From assembly GCF_000024325.1 (NCBI RefSeq), contig NC_013223.1:620001-684000 (forward strand): a DNA stretch of 64,000 nt, written 5' to 3'. This DNA comes from Desulfohalobium retbaense DSM 5692 (GTDB taxonomy: Bacteria; Desulfobacterota; Desulfovibrionia; Desulfovibrionales; Desulfohalobiaceae). Below the pieces are notes generated by a model. It was not told the DNA's origin. It saw only the letters and a list, made by a program, of their open reading frames with translations, and ran no database searches. Positions 10,301-20,222 of this stretch are shown here, piece after piece. A program made the translations under genes and the position numbers. The first letter of the stretch is position 1, and the number at the start of each line of letters is the position of its first letter.

Positions 10301-10644
10301 GCAAAACAGCGCTCTTTGCCTTTAACGGCGAGCCGATGTGTTTTATGCATGTCCTGCTCAATGCCTGGGATCTTCATGAACGCGGTGAAACAGTCCGGGT
10401 GGTCGTCGAAGGAAAGGCCACGGCGTTGTTGCCTGAATTGGTGAACGAGACGCATTTTATGCACGCCCTGTATGCCAAGGTCGTGGATGCCGGTCTCTTG
10501 GCTGGGGCCTGCCGAGCCTGCTCGGGGAAAATGGGGGTATTGGGCGCGGTGCGCGCGAACAATATTCCCCTGCTTGATGAAATGCAGGGACATCCAGCGG
10601 TGGGGATGTATCAGGACGCGGGATATCGGGTCCTGATGATGTAA
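10297..10644 (+). CDS. DsrE-like family protein
   Basis: Small soluble protein of the DsrE/TusD-like fold, 115 residues. The N-terminus (ALFAFNGEPMCFMHVLLNA) and the Cys-rich GACRACSGKMG fit the uncharacterised DsrE-type proteins common in sulfate reducers, some of which carry persulfide or thiol groups. The start overlaps the peroxiredoxin stop by four bases (ATGA). A role in sulfur or thiol transfer linked to the two upstream redox proteins is inference. Confidence 0.7.
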   Translation: MSKTALFAFNGEPMCFMHVLLNAWDLHERGETVRVVVEGKATALLPELVNETHFMHALYAKVVDAGLLAGACRACSGKMGVLGAVRANNIPLLDEMQGHPAVGMYQDAGYRVLMM

Positions 10645-10821
10645 GTTTGGGGACATTGATTCCCCGGAGACGAAACGCTTTTCGGATGACCCTGGGTCCG
10701 GAATGGGGTTTTGAAGAGCCGGGAAAGCCGAGGGCGCGCGTGCCTTGGGCGGCCCTTCAGACGGGACGCGGCGATGCGCCGATGCTGGCTGAGACCGCAA
10801 GGGGTTGGGGGGAGGGGAGCT

Positions 10822-11328
10822 TTACAGAATCTGGCTTGGCCCCGGGAATGAAAAGGGATGTTCGTCCAGCCAGCCGATTTCCAGAACGCCCCACAAGCCC
10901 AGGCAGATGGCTTCGGCCGCGTCGTGGCGCAACGTAGTGGGGCGCTTGGCCTCCGACCAGCCGATGATGGACCGGGCGAGGGTGTCGGCTCGGCCCTTGG
11001 CTACAGCACCAGTCTGGGGGCTGCCGGAGGGGAGCAACACCTCCCGCCACGTTTCGGCTCCGACGTGCAGGGTCTGGATTTTCCGGCGCTCGGCCTCGGC
11101 TTTCCAAACCCGGCTGGAGGCATCGCCGCCTTCAAGAACAAGCCATTGGGTTCCGGGAAACCGGTTCAGCAGCCATTTGCACCCGCTGCGGAGACGTTTG
11201 CGGGCTCCGAAATTGTGGGCTCCGTAGTGCAGGAGCCGACCGTTGGCACCGTATTGGGCCCAGCCCATGCGCAGGCCGAGGTCTACGGCGAGAAGTTCTG
11301 GAGCAGCTGGGACTGATTGCCTGTTCAT
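10822..11328 (-). CDS. RuvC/RNase H-fold protein of unknown role
   Basis: 168 residues. The pattern is that of a RuvC-like nuclease: Asp in LLAVDLGLRMGWA (first strand), Glu in LVLEGGDAS (second acidic site) and HDAAEAICLG near the C-terminus (third acidic site). It resembles RuvC in outline but is not the canonical RuvC, and no ruvA or ruvB is adjacent. AAGGAAACG precedes ATG 11328. It is the last gene of the minus-strand purU-DUF2721-tgt group, 93 bp after tgt. Function unknown; a structure-specific nuclease is the natural guess. Confidence 0.6.
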   Translation of the reverse strand: MNRQSVPAAPELLAVDLGLRMGWAQYGANGRLLHYGAHNFGARKRLRSGCKWLLNRFPGTQWLVLEGGDASSRVWKAEAERRKIQTLHVGAETWREVLLPSGSPQTGAVAKGRADTLARSIIGWSEAKRPTTLRHDAAEAICLGLWGVLEIGWLDEHPFSFPGPSQIL

Positions 11329-11421
11329 CGTTTCCTTTGCGGGCCCACGGCGGTGTCGTGACTGCGTGCAAAACGCATCGTGGTTGCGAAGGTCTACGCT
11401 CAGGTCCGGGATGCCGACGGA

Positions 11422-12543
<1,122 letters not shown>

Positions 12544-12954
12544 TTACTTGTTGGAGGTCGGTGTGAGTTCGTCAAAGTCACTGAGGTGCAAGTGCAGGGC
12601 GCGAACCGAAATCTGGAGTTCGCGGAGCGAAACCGTCAGCGAGGACATCATCAGCACAAGGCTGAGGGCAAAGACGAGCTTGCCCAAAATCTCCCACCCG
12701 GCAAAAAGCATCAGCATGCAGAAAACACAGGAAAACAGGCTGCTGACCCCCAGGATCTGCATGTTGCGGATCAAAACCACCCGGTGTCGCAAATTGGCGA
12801 TTTGCCCCTGGAGCTGGATGTCCGGGGTGTCCCGGTATTGGGAGTGCAATTCCCGGACCCGGGCCCCAAGGGCCAGAAATCTGTTGGTATAGGCCAGAAG
12901 CAAGAGGGAGATGGCTGGAAAGAGCAAAGCCGGGGTGGTCAGGGTAATGGTCAT
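12544..12954 (-). CDS. DUF2721 family membrane protein
   Basis: 136-residue protein with three predicted hydrophobic segments: ALLFPAISLLLLAYTNRF, LGVSSLFSCVFCMLMLFAGW and LVFALSLVLMMSSLTVSL. The layout fits DUF2721 proteins, whose function is unknown. Start taken at ATG 12954 (MTITLTTPALL); an upstream in-frame start at 12987 would overlap purU. It sits 19 bp after purU and 6 bp before tgt. Confidence 0.7.
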   Translation of the reverse strand: MTITLTTPALLFPAISLLLLAYTNRFLALGARVRELHSQYRDTPDIQLQGQIANLRHRVVLIRNMQILGVSSLFSCVFCMLMLFAGWEILGKLVFALSLVLMMSSLTVSLRELQISVRALHLHLSDFDELTPTSNK

Positions 12955-12973
12955 ACAACCTCCGTGCGGTTGT

Positions 12974-13843
12974 CTAGGTAAAAACAACGGTCTGATTGGC
13001 GAAGGGGATGATTTTGTCTTCGAGGTGCCATTTCACGGCTCGGCTTAAGACCTGGCGCTCGATGTCTCGCCCGAGGGCTTTGAGATCGGCCGTGGTGTGC
13101 CGGTGGCTGACGCGGATGACATCTTGTTCGATAATCGGACCGGCATCAAGCTCGGCCGTGACATAATGGGCCGTGGCACCGATCAATTTGACCCCCCGTT
13201 CAGCGGCCTGCCGGTAGGGATCGGCCCCGGCAAAGGCGGGCAAAAAGGAGTGGTGGATGTTGATGATCCGCTGGGGGAAGGCGGCGACAAAGTCTGGACT
13301 CAGGATTTGCATATACCGCGCGAGGATCACCAAATCGGCCTGACCGTCAAGGAGTTCGAGCATCTGCTGTTCGGCTTCTTCCTTCGAGGCGGAATCGACC
13401 GGGATATGGTGAAAGGGAACCCCAAAAGACTCCACGGCTTCCCGCCAATCGGGATGGTTGCTGATGACCATGCTGATATCCGTATATAATTCGCCGCGAA
13501 CCCAGCGCCACAAGAGGTCCATGAGGCCGTGTTCGTGCCGGGAAACTAGGACGGCAGTCTTTTTGCGGTCCGCGGCATAGGCAATACGCCAATCCATGGC
13601 AAAACGTTCAGCCACGACCTCGGCAAAAGCGTGCTCCAGGGCTGGCCGGGAGAGATCGAGATGCGGGGTCTGGAACTCGAGACGCATGAAAAAGGTTCCG
13701 CCCTCCGGATCGGTCGTGTGCTGGTCCAGGGTGTTGATATTCGCGCCGTGGGCGTAGAGGAAACCGGTCACCGCGGCCACAATGCCGGGCCGGTCTGGAC
13801 AGGTGATGAGCAGGCGGGCTGTTGTTGCAAGCGCTTCGGTCAT
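12974..13843 (-). CDS. purU: Formyltetrahydrofolate deformylase
   Basis: Hydrolyses 10-formyl-THF to formate and THF, balancing one-carbon pools and supplying formate for PurT. 289 residues. The N-terminal ACT domain (about 8-85, [22 protein letters not shown]) is followed by a formyltransferase catalytic domain with [10 protein letters not shown] and the [16 protein letters not shown] loop. AAGGAG lies upstream of ATG 13843. It is the first gene of the minus-strand group. Confidence 0.95.
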   Translation of the reverse strand: MTEALATTARLLITCPDRPGIVAAVTGFLYAHGANINTLDQHTTDPEGGTFFMRLEFQTPHLDLSRPALEHAFAEVVAERFAMDWRIAYAADRKKTAVLVSRHEHGLMDLLWRWVRGELYTDISMVISNHPDWREAVESFGVPFHHIPVDSASKEEAEQQMLELLDGQADLVILARYMQILSPDFVAAFPQRIINIHHSFLPAFAGADPYRQAAERGVKLIGATAHYVTAELDAGPIIEQDVIRVSHRHTTADLKALGRDIERQVLSRAVKWHLEDKIIPFANQTVVFT

Positions 13844-14001
13844 TGTGTTCTCCTTGGAAGTCGCCGATTCGGTAGCGGAGTCCGTATGTAGACGAAAGCG
13901 AAAGCATCGGCAAGGTGGCTGGGCCTGCTGTCACCCGGGCGTAAGCCCCCTTTCAGAGGGCCAACAGGGAGAACTCAGGCAATGCGCACAAGGGAGCCGC
14001 A

Positions 14002-15711
14002 ATGACAACGCAAAACCACCTCAAAAACGAATGTGAACGGCTCGATGGCAAGGGATACGGCGCGTATAAGGATTTGCGCGGCGAATATGATCTTGGGGAG
14101 TGCCGGGTCGTTGTCGACCATGTCCAAAGCGACCCCTATGCCCCGCCGAGCAAGGTCTGCGTGGTCATGGACCGGCACCGGGCGGGCCTGCCCGAGGAAT
14201 TGCTGGCCAATCGGGTCCGTCATATCGCGTTGGAGGATTATCTGTCACGGAGTGTTGCCCGCGTCATCCAGGCGGAGGCAGGCGACAAGGACCGCATAGA
14301 GGTCGATGTCGGTAGGCAGGAAATTCTGGAGCGGACCGCGGTACGGATCGATGCACAAACAATAGAACTCCGGCTGGCAGTGGGGCTGCCCGCAAGGGGG
14401 CGCCGCATTCTGGGGCGTCAGGCCGCATATCTTCTCTCTGCTCTTCTGCCCCGAATCGCTCTCAGGGGGCTGGTTTTTTCCGGATTGGACGAGGAGACGG
14501 CCTTCGAGCACGTTTGGCGGGCCGAAGATCAGGAGGTCTTGCGTCAACGTATCGGCGAGCTGGGCTGCGTCGGATTTGTCGGCAATGGCGCTCGATTGGC
14601 CCGGTCCAGCGGCGTCAACGACGCCCCCATGCAAGGCGAGGAGGTTGTGCCGTTTTCCAGCCCGCCTGAACTGGAACTCGCCGTGGATCTGCCCCATGCC
14701 GGGCGGGTATATGGCATGGGGATCCCGGCCGGAGTCACCGTCATTGTTGGCGGCGGCTATCATGGCAAATCGACCTTGCTTCGAGCTCTCGAACGGGGCG
14801 TGTACAACCATGTGCCCGGGGACGGACGGGATCTGGTGGTCACCGAGCCCACAGCCGTCAAGATCCGGGCCGAGGACGGCCGGGCGGTGCGCGGCGTGGA
14901 TATCAGTCCGTTTATCAACGCCTTGCCCAACAAGCAGTCGACGCGATCTTTCGCCACCTCCAATGCCAGCGGCAGCACCTCTCAGGCCGCAAATATCATG
15001 GAAGCCCTGGAAGCCCAGAGCCGATTGCTCCTGGTCGACGAGGACACCAGCGCCACGAATTTCATGATTCGCGACAGCCGGATGCAAGCCCTGGTAGCCA
15101 AGGAGCAGGAACCGATAACCCCTTTTCTTGACCGGATACAGGAATTGTATACGGCATTCGGGGTCTCCACGATTCTGGTCATGGGGGGCTCTGGGGACTA
15201 CCTGAGCGAAGCGGACACGGTCTTGAAGCTGCAGACCTATGAGGCCAGCGTGGTGACCGAAGAGGCCCGGGCGGTCATGGACCGCTTCCCTCGACAACGG
15301 CGCCGTGAGATTTCTGCACCCCTCACGCGGAGATCATCTCGTCTGGTCGCCTCCGCCTGTCTGGCATTGGGGCCCCGAGACAAGGTCCGGAGCAAGGGCA
15401 CCTCCCAGGTTACTTTTGGCAAGTCCTCGATTGACCTGGCGTGTGTGGAGCAACTGCTCGATCCGAGTCAGACCCGGTCGGTCGCCGCTATCCTCAGGAT
15501 GTTGCCGGCCTTTTTGGAGCCAAACGGGGGACAAATTCGAGAAGCCGTGGAGGAGATCCTGGCGCAAGTGGTCAAGCAGGGGGTGGACAGTTTGGGGGCC
15601 AAGAGGGGCAGACATCCCGGGGATCTGGCCATGGTCCGGTCTCAGGAGGTCCTGGCGGCCATCAGCCGATACCGGCGGCTTCAGCTGGCAGCTGAAGGGG
15701 AGGGGAGATAA
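14002..15711 (+). CDS. ABC-class ATPase, PF09818 family
   Basis: 569-residue soluble ATPase. The N-terminal part (about 1-240) is specific to the family; the P-loop region is near [17 protein letters not shown], and a Walker B-like [14 protein letters not shown] follows. These are hallmarks of the predicted ABC-class ATPases (COG3044). There are no membrane segments or partner permease, so it is not a transporter subunit. The biological role of the family is not established. It is transcribed alone, divergent from purU, with a probable terminator overlapping its stop. Confidence 0.85.
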   Translation: MTTQNHLKNECERLDGKGYGAYKDLRGEYDLGECRVVVDHVQSDPYAPPSKVCVVMDRHRAGLPEELLANRVRHIALEDYLSRSVARVIQAEAGDKDRIEVDVGRQEILERTAVRIDAQTIELRLAVGLPARGRRILGRQAAYLLSALLPRIALRGLVFSGLDEETAFEHVWRAEDQEVLRQRIGELGCVGFVGNGARLARSSGVNDAPMQGEEVVPFSSPPELELAVDLPHAGRVYGMGIPAGVTVIVGGGYHGKSTLLRALERGVYNHVPGDGRDLVVTEPTAVKIRAEDGRAVRGVDISPFINALPNKQSTRSFATSNASGSTSQAANIMEALEAQSRLLLVDEDTSATNFMIRDSRMQALVAKEQEPITPFLDRIQELYTAFGVSTILVMGGSGDYLSEADTVLKLQTYEASVVTEEARAVMDRFPRQRRREISAPLTRRSSRLVASACLALGPRDKVRSKGTSQVTFGKSSIDLACVEQLLDPSQTRSVAAILRMLPAFLEPNGGQIREAVEEILAQVVKQGVDSLGAKRGRHPGDLAMVRSQEVLAAISRYRRLQLAAEGEGR

Positions 15712-15726
15712 TTCCTCCCTTTTTTG
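15700..15726 (+). terminator. Probable terminator after the ABC-class ATPase
   Basis: AGGGGAGA and TCCTCCCT can form an imperfect stem across the stop codon, followed by TTTTTT. The stem contains mismatches. Confidence 0.5.
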
Positions 15727-15839
15727 TGGGAAAAAGGAAAAAATTCGGGGTGATATTGACCTGGTTTTCGCTTTGGCGTACCGGTGGAAAAGCTATGTAT
15801 AAGTGTATATATGTCTTTTTTAGCAAAGGAGTTTGCGCC

Positions 15840-16820
15840 ATGCGAAAATGTCTTTCCCTTTCTCTCGGTCTTATGGCGGCGTTGTGCCTGTGCCTCGCTG
15901 CTGGTCCGGTTGCTGCCGAACCAAGCGGTGATGTGATCATCTTTCATGCGGGCAGCCTGACCGTGCCGTTTGCTAAGATGGAAAAGGAATTTGAAGCCGC
16001 GCATCCCGAAGTCGATATCCTGCGCGAAGGCGGCGGAAGTACCAAAATGGCCCGTATGATTTCCGACGTGGGCAAAACCGCTGACATTATGGCCTCTGCT
16101 GACTACCAGGTCATCGACAAGAGCCTGATCCCGGATTTTGCCTCCTGGAACGTGCGTTTCGCCAGCAACCAATTGGTGCTGTGCTATACGGACAAGAGCC
16201 AATATGCCGACGAGATCACGGCTGACAACTGGTACGAGATCCTGCAACGCGACGGTGTGGTCTGGGGGCATTCGGACCCCAACCTCGATCCTTGTGGCTA
16301 CCGGTCGTTGATGGTGTTGCAGCTTGCGGAGAAGTTCCATGACAAGCCCGGGCTGTACGACCGCCTGATCGCCAACCGTCCCGAAGAAAATGTCCGTCCG
16401 AAATCGGTGGAGTTGGTTTCGTTGCTGAAAACCGGCAACATGGATTACGCCTGGGAGTACCGCTCTGTAGCCGTTCAGCATGATCTGCAATTCGTGACGC
16501 TGGACGACCATATCAACCTCGGGAATTACAAATTCGATCCTTTCTATAAACAGGCCAAGGTTGAAGTCAGCGGCGAAGAGCCGGGCGAAACCATGTTTCG
16601 CACCGGCAAGTCTATCACGTATGGCATCACCATGACCGATGATGCCCCGAATCCTGAAGCCGCGACAGCCTTTTTGGAATACCTGTTTTCCAAAGAGGGC
16701 GGACTCAAAGTCCTCAAGGAACTCGGCCAGCCCCCCTTTGTCCCGGCCCGTGTGCCGAGCCAAAAGATGTACGACATCCTGCCCACATCCCTGCAGGACA
16801 AGGTTGTGGTCAAACAATAA
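15840..16820 (+). CDS. wtpA: Tungstate (molybdate) ABC transporter, substrate-binding protein
   Basis: Periplasmic oxyanion receptor. 326 residues with a signal peptide ([16 protein letters not shown] to VAAEPS). It carries WtpA signatures known from archaea: HAGSLTVPF at the mature N-terminus, [12 protein letters not shown], and [11 protein letters not shown]-like [19 protein letters not shown] (15825-15831) supports ATG 15840; the open frame reaches 15726 but starts before the ribosome site. Permease and ATPase genes follow. The WtpA type favours tungstate over molybdate in characterised cases; affinity here is inferred. Confidence 0.9.
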   Translation: MRKCLSLSLGLMAALCLCLAAGPVAAEPSGDVIIFHAGSLTVPFAKMEKEFEAAHPEVDILREGGGSTKMARMISDVGKTADIMASADYQVIDKSLIPDFASWNVRFASNQLVLCYTDKSQYADEITADNWYEILQRDGVVWGHSDPNLDPCGYRSLMVLQLAEKFHDKPGLYDRLIANRPEENVRPKSVELVSLLKTGNMDYAWEYRSVAVQHDLQFVTLDDHINLGNYKFDPFYKQAKVEVSGEEPGETMFRTGKSITYGITMTDDAPNPEAATAFLEYLFSKEGGLKVLKELGQPPFVPARVPSQKMYDILPTSLQDKVVVKQ

Positions 16821-16828
16821 CATGAGCC

Positions 16829-16863
16829 AACAGGCGTCCGGCCTCGCCGGGCGCCTGTTTTTT
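16829..16863 (+). terminator. Hairpin with T-run between wtpA and wtpB
   Basis: CAGGCGTCCGGC pairs with GCCGGGCGCCTG (one G-T pair) around CTC, followed by TTTTTT. It lies inside the operon, so it probably reduces transcription of the permease and ATPase relative to the binding protein. Confidence 0.85.
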
Positions 16864-16876
16864 CACCCCCAAGAGC

Positions 16877-17695
16877 ATGCTGAAACGCGATCCATTTTCC
16901 CTCGCTGTCGGGTTTTCCGGAAGCACGATCCTGCTGTTTATCCTCCTGCCTCTGCTTCAGATGGTCGTGCAGCCGTCATTGCCGGATATGGCCGAAACCA
17001 TTCGTGACCCCGCGGTGCGCAAAGCCATTGGTCTGAGCCTGTTCACCTCCGGGATGGCGGCGGTGATTGCCTTGGTTCTTGGCACGCCGCTGGCTTATAT
17101 TCTGGCCCGCAAGGATTTCTGGGGCAAACGGGTGGTGGAGAGCGTCATTGATCTCCCGATTATGATCCCGCATCCGGTTATTGGCATTGCCATTTTGAGT
17201 CTGGCCGGACGGGGCCATTGGCTCGGGGATGTGCTCCAAGCACTGGGCGTTAAGCTTATGGGGACGACCACGGGGATTGTCGTCGTTTTGACCTTCGTCG
17301 GCGTGCCCTTTTACGTCAACGCTGCCAAGGCCGGGTTTGAGGTTGTGCCCGCCCGCCTGGAGCATGTGGCTCGAACACTGGGCGCGAGCCGGAGCAGCGC
17401 CTTTTATCGGGTGACTCTGCCATTGGCGTTTCGCAGCCTGCTTGCAGGGACAATCATGTGCATGGCTCGGGCAATCAGTGAATTTGGAGCAGTTGTCATC
17501 GTTGCGTATCATCCGATGGTCGCTCCGGTGCTGATTTATGAACGATTCACTGCTTATGGGCTCAAGTATTCTCAGCCGGTGGCGGTCTGGCTTATTCTGG
17601 TTTCCCTGTTCCTTTTCCTGTTGCTGCGCATTGTGACTGCCAGAGGGGGAGGAATGGCTGGACGCAGTGGTCCGAATCTCGGGGGGCGGGCATGA
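16877..17695 (+). CDS. wtpB: Tungstate (molybdate) ABC transporter, permease
   Basis: Inner-membrane permease, 272 residues with about six hydrophobic segments. The EAA-type cytoplasmic loop is ARTLGASRSSAFYRVTLPLA, where the ATPase docks. ATG 16877 has only a weak ribosome site (CAAGAG). Its last four bases overlap wtpC (ATGA), so ATPase translation is coupled. Confidence 0.88.
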   Translation: MLKRDPFSLAVGFSGSTILLFILLPLLQMVVQPSLPDMAETIRDPAVRKAIGLSLFTSGMAAVIALVLGTPLAYILARKDFWGKRVVESVIDLPIMIPHPVIGIAILSLAGRGHWLGDVLQALGVKLMGTTTGIVVVLTFVGVPFYVNAAKAGFEVVPARLEHVARTLGASRSSAFYRVTLPLAFRSLLAGTIMCMARAISEFGAVVIVAYHPMVAPVLIYERFTAYGLKYSQPVAVWLILVSLFLFLLLRIVTARGGGMAGRSGPNLGGRA

Positions 17696-18738
17696 TCGAG
17701 GTCCAGAATCTTGATGTGCGTTTGCCCGGCTTTGCCCTGGAGAATATTTCGCTTTGTGTGCCGCAAGGCGCATTTGGTGCGCTGATCGGACCGACCGGTT
17801 CCGGCAAGTCCATCCTCCTGGAGGCTTTGGCCGGCCTGCAACCTGTGAAACGGGGCCAGATATTCAACCATCGGGGCGAGATTACCAGGCTACCTCCGGA
17901 ACGGCGCGGCTTCGGTCTGGTGTACCAGGACGCGGCCTTGTTCCCCCACCTCAACGTCCGCGAGAATCTTCTTTTTGCACGGCGCTACACGGATCTTGCC
18001 AAGGCTGAAGTCGTCCGGGAAATGAACGAACTCAGCGAACGCCTGGGGATCACCCATTTGCTCCAGCGCGATGTCCGGACCCTCAGCGGCGGAGAGACCC
18101 AACGGGTGGCTCTGGTTCGGGCCCTGCTCGTGCGTCCCTCGGTGCTGCTTCTGGATGAGCCGCTTTCCGCCCTGGATCCGGTTTTTCGTGAAGAAATCCA
18201 GTACTTGTTGCAGCGCCTGCATCAGGAGATGGGGTTGACCATGCTCATGGTGACCCACAATTTCGAGGAAGTCGTCATGCTGGCCGAGCAGGTCGCCGTC
18301 ATCCATCAAGGGCGGTTTTTGCAAAAAGGGGCGGTTCAGGAGGTGTTCACCACGCCTCGTTCCCCTTTTGTGGCCCGCTTCGTGGGCATGAAAAACCTGC
18401 TTGCCGCAACACCGACGCAGGACGGAGTCCTAGTCGCAGGGCACGTGGTCCGCACGATTGGGCCCGGTCGCGAGACGAACAACCAGGTCCTCGGCATCCG
18501 TCCGGAAGACGTTCTGCTTGCCCCTCCCCATCCCGGCGCCCCAAGTTCCAATGCCTACCCGGGAAGCATCAGCGCGGTTACGTATCATGGGGTCCATTGT
18601 GCGGTCAGGGTCGAGTGCGCCCTGGGCGAAGTGACCGCGCATCTCAGTCCCCGGGAATACAGAGAACTCGGGTGCTCCCCCGGGGATGCGGTTACGGTTA
18701 TTTTGCCCGCTGAAAAACTTTGTTCCATCCCTGCCTGA
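17692..18738 (+). CDS. wtpC: Tungstate (molybdate) ABC transporter, ATPase
   Basis: Cytosolic ATPase of the importer. 348 residues. Walker A is GPTGSGKS, the ABC signature LSGGETQRVALVRAL, Walker B LLLDEPLSALD and the switch His is in MVTHNFEE. The last ~100 residues form a TOBE-like regulatory domain (VLGIRPEDVLL onward), as in molybdate/tungstate ATPases. It overlaps wtpB by four bases. Confidence 0.9.
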   Translation: MIEVQNLDVRLPGFALENISLCVPQGAFGALIGPTGSGKSILLEALAGLQPVKRGQIFNHRGEITRLPPERRGFGLVYQDAALFPHLNVRENLLFARRYTDLAKAEVVREMNELSERLGITHLLQRDVRTLSGGETQRVALVRALLVRPSVLLLDEPLSALDPVFREEIQYLLQRLHQEMGLTMLMVTHNFEEVVMLAEQVAVIHQGRFLQKGAVQEVFTTPRSPFVARFVGMKNLLAATPTQDGVLVAGHVVRTIGPGRETNNQVLGIRPEDVLLAPPHPGAPSSNAYPGSISAVTYHGVHCAVRVECALGEVTAHLSPREYRELGCSPGDAVTVILPAEKLCSIPA

Positions 18739-18861
18739 ACATTGTCTTCCCCCTTTTCTTGCCCTCAAATTTTTCCTGGCGATAAGCGAGGTTCTGTGTT
18801 AGCACGACCTCCAAAAGGCGTGATTTCAATGGGGTTGATTTTGTTACATGATTCTGTAAAA

Positions 18862-18895
18862 GACCAAATTGCGTCCTCCAGGACGCAGTTTGGTC
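18862..18895. promoter_or_regulatory. Long perfect inverted repeat upstream of rnfC
   Basis: GACCAAATTGCGTCC and GGACGCAGTTTGGTC form a 15-bp stem (one T-G pair) around TCCA, 43 bp before the rnfC start. It is followed by GGAATGATTGG, not a T-run, so it is not an intrinsic terminator. A TTGATT hexamer lies at 18835 and TGTAAA at 18855-18860, which could be a promoter placing the repeat at the transcription start. Operator or leader-RNA hairpin are both possible. Confidence 0.65.
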
Positions 18896-18938
18896 GGAAT
18901 GATTGGTCACACAGACGATCTTGAAAAGAGAGTGAGCA

Positions 18939-20222
18939 ATGAAAGGTGAAACTTTTGCCGGAGGCTTGCGTTGGCCAGCCAGCGACGCCGGCGTGACGGA
19001 ATCGTTTCTGACGGTTCCCCTTGCCGAAAAGCTGGTCGTCCCTATGGGACAGCACGATGGGACTCCTCTCAAGGCCGGGGTCAAGAAAAAGGCGGAACTT
19101 CAAGGTGGAGATCTCCTTGGAGAAAGTGAGACCCTGTGCCTGTATTCCCCGGCGGCCGGTTCGGTCACGGACGTCATCAAACAGTTCCCCAAATTAGACG
19201 GCACAGTCGTTCCGGCGGTGGCTATCGCGCGGGGAGAGGCTGAATCCAGCCCAGTTGTTCCCCTCGAAGGGGACGCCCCCTCGGAGTTGGCTGCCAAGGC
19301 TGGCATTGTTGACAGTGGCCGGAGCCCGGAACCGTTGTCGACGAAATTGATGCGGGCCAAGGAAAAAGGCTGCTCGACATTGCTTATAAACGGTGTGGAG
19401 TGGGAAGCGGTCCTGAGCAGCAAACGGAGCCTCATGCGCGCTTTTCCTGAGGAAATCGCTCAGGGAATTGGTGTCTTGAAGGACGCGATCGGCGCTGAGA
19501 CCGTGATGCTGGCTGTCAGCACGGGCGCGGAGGCCGCCGCAAAGGGGGTTGCCGAGGCTGGAGAGGGTATTGAGGTGACGCCATTGCCTCAGAAGCACCC
19601 GCAGAGCCTTGATGAATTGCTTGTCAAAGGACTTTGGGGCAAGGAAATCCCGGCCGGGCGCAAGGCAGATGATCTCGGGATACTGGTTTTGGACCTTGAA
19701 ACCGCCTTGCACACCAAGCGGGCCGTGGTTGACAAACAGGCATGCCAGTACCGGTATATCACGGTGACCGGCACTGCTGTTCCGGAAACAACAAATGTGG
19801 CCGTGCCCCTGGGGACTCCCGTGCGCGAGGTGCTGCGTTTTTGCAAGATTGACCCCACTCGGGTAGCCAAGATCGCTGTTGGTGGGCCGCTTATGGGGCC
19901 GCCTCTGCCGGATCTGGATATGCCGGTGACATGGGAAACCAACGGCTTGTATGTTTTAGACCGAGACCATGTCGGCGGCGGGGCGTTGCCGGAAGATTGT
20001 TTCAAATGCGGAGCGTGCGTCCGTGTCTGCCCGATGAATCTCATGCCGTTTCTCATAGCCGGGTTTTCCCAGGCGGACAGTTTTGATCTGGCTGAGAACA
20101 ACAGCATATTGAGCTGTGTCGAGTGCGGCTGTTGCGCCTATGTCTGTCCTGCGCAGATCCCCATGGTCCAATGGATTCAGCTGGGTAAATCCGAGATCAG
20201 AGCTGAAAGGAGCAGTGAATGA
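18939..20222 (+). CDS. rnfC: Rnf complex subunit RnfC (atypical flavin/NADH domain)
   Basis: Peripheral subunit of the ion-translocating ferredoxin oxidoreductase. 427 residues. Two [4Fe-4S] motifs near the C-terminus are intact: CFKCGACVRVCP (354-365) and CVECGCCAYVCP (393-404). The central domain aligns with RnfC but lacks the usual nucleotide/flavin residues. The GLGGAGFP loop is VDSGRSPEPL (124-133), the AECEPY motif is VEWEAV (153-158) and the YPxGGxKQL element is HPQSLDELL (220-228). Canonical RnfC uses these for FMN and NADH, so electron exchange with NAD(H) is doubtful. It overlaps rnfD by four bases. Confidence 0.92.
   Translation: MKGETFAGGLRWPASDAGVTESFLTVPLAEKLVVPMGQHDGTPLKAGVKKKAELQGGDLLGESETLCLYSPAAGSVTDVIKQFPKLDGTVVPAVAIARGEAESSPVVPLEGDAPSELAAKAGIVDSGRSPEPLSTKLMRAKEKGCSTLLINGVEWEAVLSSKRSLMRAFPEEIAQGIGVLKDAIGAETVMLAVSTGAEAAAKGVAEAGEGIEVTPLPQKHPQSLDELLVKGLWGKEIPAGRKADDLGILVLDLETALHTKRAVVDKQACQYRYITVTGTAVPETTNVAVPLGTPVREVLRFCKIDPTRVAKIAVGGPLMGPPLPDLDMPVTWETNGLYVLDRDHVGGGALPEDCFKCGACVRVCPMNLMPFLIAGFSQADSFDLAENNSILSCVECGCCAYVCPAQIPMVQWIQLGKSEIRAERSSE

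Noticed and set aside
10645-10821. Terminator between the convergent DsrE-like and RuvC-fold genes
   Set aside because: Only short GC-rich pairings without a T-run were found.
14245-15297. A 350-codon minus-strand open frame
   Set aside because: It is fully antisense to the ABC-class ATPase and shows only mirror codon bias.
15712-15839. Molybdate/tungstate operator or Moco riboswitch before wtpA
   Set aside because: The AT-rich TATGTATAAGTGTATATATG is suggestive but does not match a ModE-type palindrome well, and the leader is too short for a Moco-type riboswitch.
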